Positions 12,936-15,021 of a stretch of DNA of 15,021 bases are shown in pieces. This DNA is from an uncultured Eggerthellaceae bacterium (GTDB lineage Bacteria > Actinomycetota > Coriobacteriia > Coriobacteriales > Eggerthellaceae), in NCBI GenBank assembly GCA_946626265.1, contig CAMOUE010000033.1, forward strand, positions 1-15,021, in the 5' to 3' direction. A model generated the notes under the pieces. That model did not search any database. It worked only from the letters and a program-made list of their open reading frames with translations, and had not been told where the DNA came from. Positions within the stretch are counted from its first letter, which is position 1, and each line of letters opens with the position of its first letter. The position numbers and the translations under genes are program-made.

Positions 12936-15021
12936 CTACTTCTTCTTTTTCTTGCGCTTCGACTTGTTCGGATTGCGGACCGGCTGTTGGTAAATCGGCT
13001 TTCCATCGGCGCCGATCTCGTTCGAACCGTGCGACGTGGGCTGCGCTGCGTCGATCGGGCCGTCTTCTGAAAGCACGGCGTCCGCGACGGATGCGGAGCC
13101 GGTTGCCATGGCCGCCTCGGCGTTCGCAGCCTGGATGCGCGCCGTCTTCAGGCGCGCGGCCTTCGAGGCGCCGATGTTGCCGGCGACGGATGCGCCGGCG
13201 CGCTCGAACTCGAAGCGGCCGATCGTCGGCCCGTACTTCTTCTCAAGCTTCGCATACTTCTGCTCGTGCGTCTTCCAGATGGCGAACAGCGGCGTGCCGA
13301 CGGCAATCGACGAATAGCAGCCGATGACAAGGCCGATGGTCATGGCGAACGCGAAGTCCTTCAGCGTCTCGCCGCCGAACAGCAACATGAAGAGCACGGG
13401 GATGAGCGACGTGACGGTCGTGTTGATGGAGCGGATGAACACCTGGTTGAGCGAATGGTTCGCCATCGTGTAGAACGACGTCTTGATCGTGAGGTCCTTC
13501 ATGTTGTCGCTGATGCGGTGGAACACGACGACCGTGTCGTAGAGCGAGTAGCCGATGATCGTGAGGAGCGCCGCCACCGCATTAGGCGTGAACTCGCGCC
13601 CGACGAGCGCGTACACGCCGACTACGATTATGAGGTCGTGCAGCAGCACCACGACCGCCGTGACGCCCATCTTGAACTCGAACCTGATGGCGATGTAGAT
13701 GATGATGAGGACGAGCGAGACCAGAAACGCGATGAGCGACTGGTTGATGACGCTCGAACCCCAGTCGGGGCCGATCGTCGTGACCTCGAAGTTCTCGCTC
13801 GTGAGGCCGAAGCCGCTTCCGACCTGGTTGGCGATGGAGGCCGCCTCCTGAGCATCCGTCGTCGTCATGCGCACGAGGAAGCCCTCTTGGCCGTCGCTGA
13901 CGGTCGTCTGGATGGTCGCCTCGCCCTGGCCGGCAGCCGCGAACGCGTCGCGCATCTCGTCGAGGGTGACCTCGCCCGTGTCATGGAACGAAATGGACGT
14001 GCCGCCCACGAACTCGATGCCGAACGTCATGCCCTTGATGCCCACGACGGCGACCGAGGCGACGATGAGGCATGCGGAGATGATGAGGAGCACCTTGCGA
14101 TGCCCGACGAAGTTGATGTCGTGCTTGATGAAGCGGCCCTTCAGGTTGTGAACCGTCTCGGCGACCTTCAGGCCTTCCGCACCTCCCCGCTCTTCGGCGA
14201 CCTTGTCGGTCATGGTCCTGTCGAGCGCCTCGCCGATTTCCGCCTCGCCGGCGGTAACGCCCTCGATGGCGCCGAGCGCGGCAAACTTCTCAGCCGCGAC
14301 CTGACCGTCCTTGACGTTCCAGAACCCGGGGTGCTTGGCGATCGCATGCGGCGCGAGCAGGCGGACGAGCGGTGCCTTGAACAGCAGCATCATGACGATG
14401 TCGCACAGGATGCCGAGGGCGAGCGTCAAACCGAAGCCCTTGACGGAAGCCGACGCGAGGAAGAACAGCGAGAGCGCCGAGACGAGCGACACGAGGTCGG
14501 CGTCGATCGACGTCTGGATGGCGTGGCGAACACCCGAGATGGACGCTGCGCGCACGCTTCTGCCCATGCGTATCTCTTCTCGGAACCTCTCGACCGTCAA
14601 TACCGACGAGTCGGCTGCCATGCCGATGGTCAACACGATGCCGGCGACGCCGGAAAGCGTGAGGCTGAACATGCCGAAACGCGAGAGTGTCGCAAGGATG
14701 CCCAGGTAGAAAACTGCAAACACGATGACGGCGCCTGCGGTGATGGTGCCGAGGCCCTTGTAGAAGATCAGCAGGTAGATCATGACGAGCAGGATGCCGA
14801 GCAGCGCGACGATGACGCCCGAGCGGAGCGCATCCTGGCCAAGCGTCGGGCCGACGACCTGGCTCTGCGAGTATTCGAAGCTGACGGGCAGCGAACCGCT
14901 CTCGAGGACGGTCTGCAGTGCCTGGGCCTCGGTCAGGGTGTAGTTGCCCGTGATCTGGACCTGGCCGTTGGGGATCTCGGATTGCACGGCGGGTGCAGAC
15001 TGCACCTCGTTGTCGAGCACG
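12936..15021 (-). CDS. secDF: Fused protein translocase subunit SecD-SecF, 5' partial
   Basis: Visible residues are numbered from the codon at 15020; the gene begins outside the window, so the first SecD helix and most of the SecD periplasmic domain are missing. SecD part (1 to about 230): LDNEVQSAP, SGSLPV, VVGPTLGQDALRSG, then TM4 GMAAD with the proton-path Asp137 followed by ERFREE. A polar linker of about 70 residues joins to SecF (from about 306): FGIEFVGGTS, the periplasmic domain, GYSLYDTVVVF with Asp495, and Arg530 in VFIRSINT. The Asp/Asp/Arg set known from Thermus SecDF is intact. It pulls exported proteins through SecYEG using the proton gradient. Oddities: GMAADSSV where GMAVDANV is usual, VVVFHR where VVVFDR is usual, and a tail of about 110 residues ending in KSKRKKKKK. 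Confidence 0.94.
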   Translation of the reverse strand, partial: VLDNEVQSAPAVQSEIPNGQVQITGNYTLTEAQALQTVLESGSLPVSFEYSQSQVVGPTLGQDALRSGVIVALLGILLVMIYLLIFYKGLGTITAGAVIVFAVFYLGILATLSRFGMFSLTLSGVAGIVLTIGMAADSSVLTVERFREEIRMGRSVRAASISGVRHAIQTSIDADLVSLVSALSLFFLASASVKGFGLTLALGILCDIVMMLLFKAPLVRLLAPHAIAKHPGFWNVKDGQVAAEKFAALGAIEGVTAGEAEIGEALDRTMTDKVAEERGGAEGLKVAETVHNLKGRFIKHDINFVGHRKVLLIISACLIVASVAVVGIKGMTFGIEFVGGTSISFHDTGEVTLDEMRDAFAAAGQGEATIQTTVSDGQEGFLVRMTTTDAQEAASIANQVGSGFGLTSENFEVTTIGPDWGSSVINQSLIAFLVSLVLIIIYIAIRFEFKMGVTAVVVLLHDLIIVVGVYALVGREFTPNAVAALLTIIGYSLYDTVVVFHRISDNMKDLTIKTSFYTMANHSLNQVFIRSINTTVTSLIPVLFMLLFGGETLKDFAFAMTIGLVIGCYSSIAVGTPLFAIWKTHEQKYAKLEKKYGPTIGRFEFERAGASVAGNIGASKAARLKTARIQAANAEAAMATGSASVADAVLSEDGPIDAAQPTSHGSNEIGADGKPIYQQPVRNPNKSKRKKKKK

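Overview
The window is high-GC, densely coded bacterial DNA. Its fused SecD-SecF translocase with actinobacterial-type SLYD residues, an FMN-riboswitch-controlled ECF vitamin transporter and the overall codon use suggest an actinobacterium, most likely a Coriobacteriia/Eggerthellaceae-like gut anaerobe. That placement is an inference from gene content; no rRNA or other marker is present. I see no mobile element, tRNA, rRNA, CRISPR array or phage gene.

Layout: (1) 1-1278, the 3' part of a GT-B-like glycosyltransferase-type protein that begins before the window. (2) 1337-1975 (-), a small lipoprotein with a Ser/Ala stalk. (3) 1976-2256, a divergent control region. (4) 2257-4629 (+), a cytosolic family 2 glycoside hydrolase with both catalytic glutamates. 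(5) 6261-4647 (-), a two-gene unit: a SAM methyltransferase with a degenerate motif I, then a nitrilase-superfamily amidase. (6) 6378-6728 (+), an ArsC/Spx-like thioredoxin-fold protein transcribed divergently from the methyltransferase, with an interrupted palindrome between them. (7) 7687-6755 (-), a cysteine synthase-like PLP enzyme with variant substrate-loop residues. (8) 7914-8933 (+), a zinc-ribbon membrane protein with an exported lipocalin-like tail, followed by a strong hairpin. (9) 9047-12521 (+), promoter, FMN riboswitch, ribU, a fused double-ATPase ecfA and ecfT. (10) 15020-12570 (-), secDF (5' end outside the window) followed by a DUF1292 gene.

The best-understood unit is the riboflavin transporter operon. 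A promoter is followed within about 8 bases by an FMN aptamer whose closing helix P1 runs into the Shine-Dalgarno sequence of ribU. FMN binding should therefore block translation directly. RibU is the substrate-binding S component, the fused EcfA-EcfA' supplies both ATPases, and EcfT is the coupling protein, so one transcript encodes a complete transporter. The fused ATPase gene has no ATG, GTG or TTG start ahead of its first Walker A motif and appears to begin at a CTG.

I found no clear new multi-gene system. The least ordinary items are the CTG start, the direct FMN-switch/SD overlap, the methyltransferase with a changed SAM-binding motif opposite a thioredoxin-fold protein, the cysteine-synthase variant, and several uncharacterised envelope proteins.
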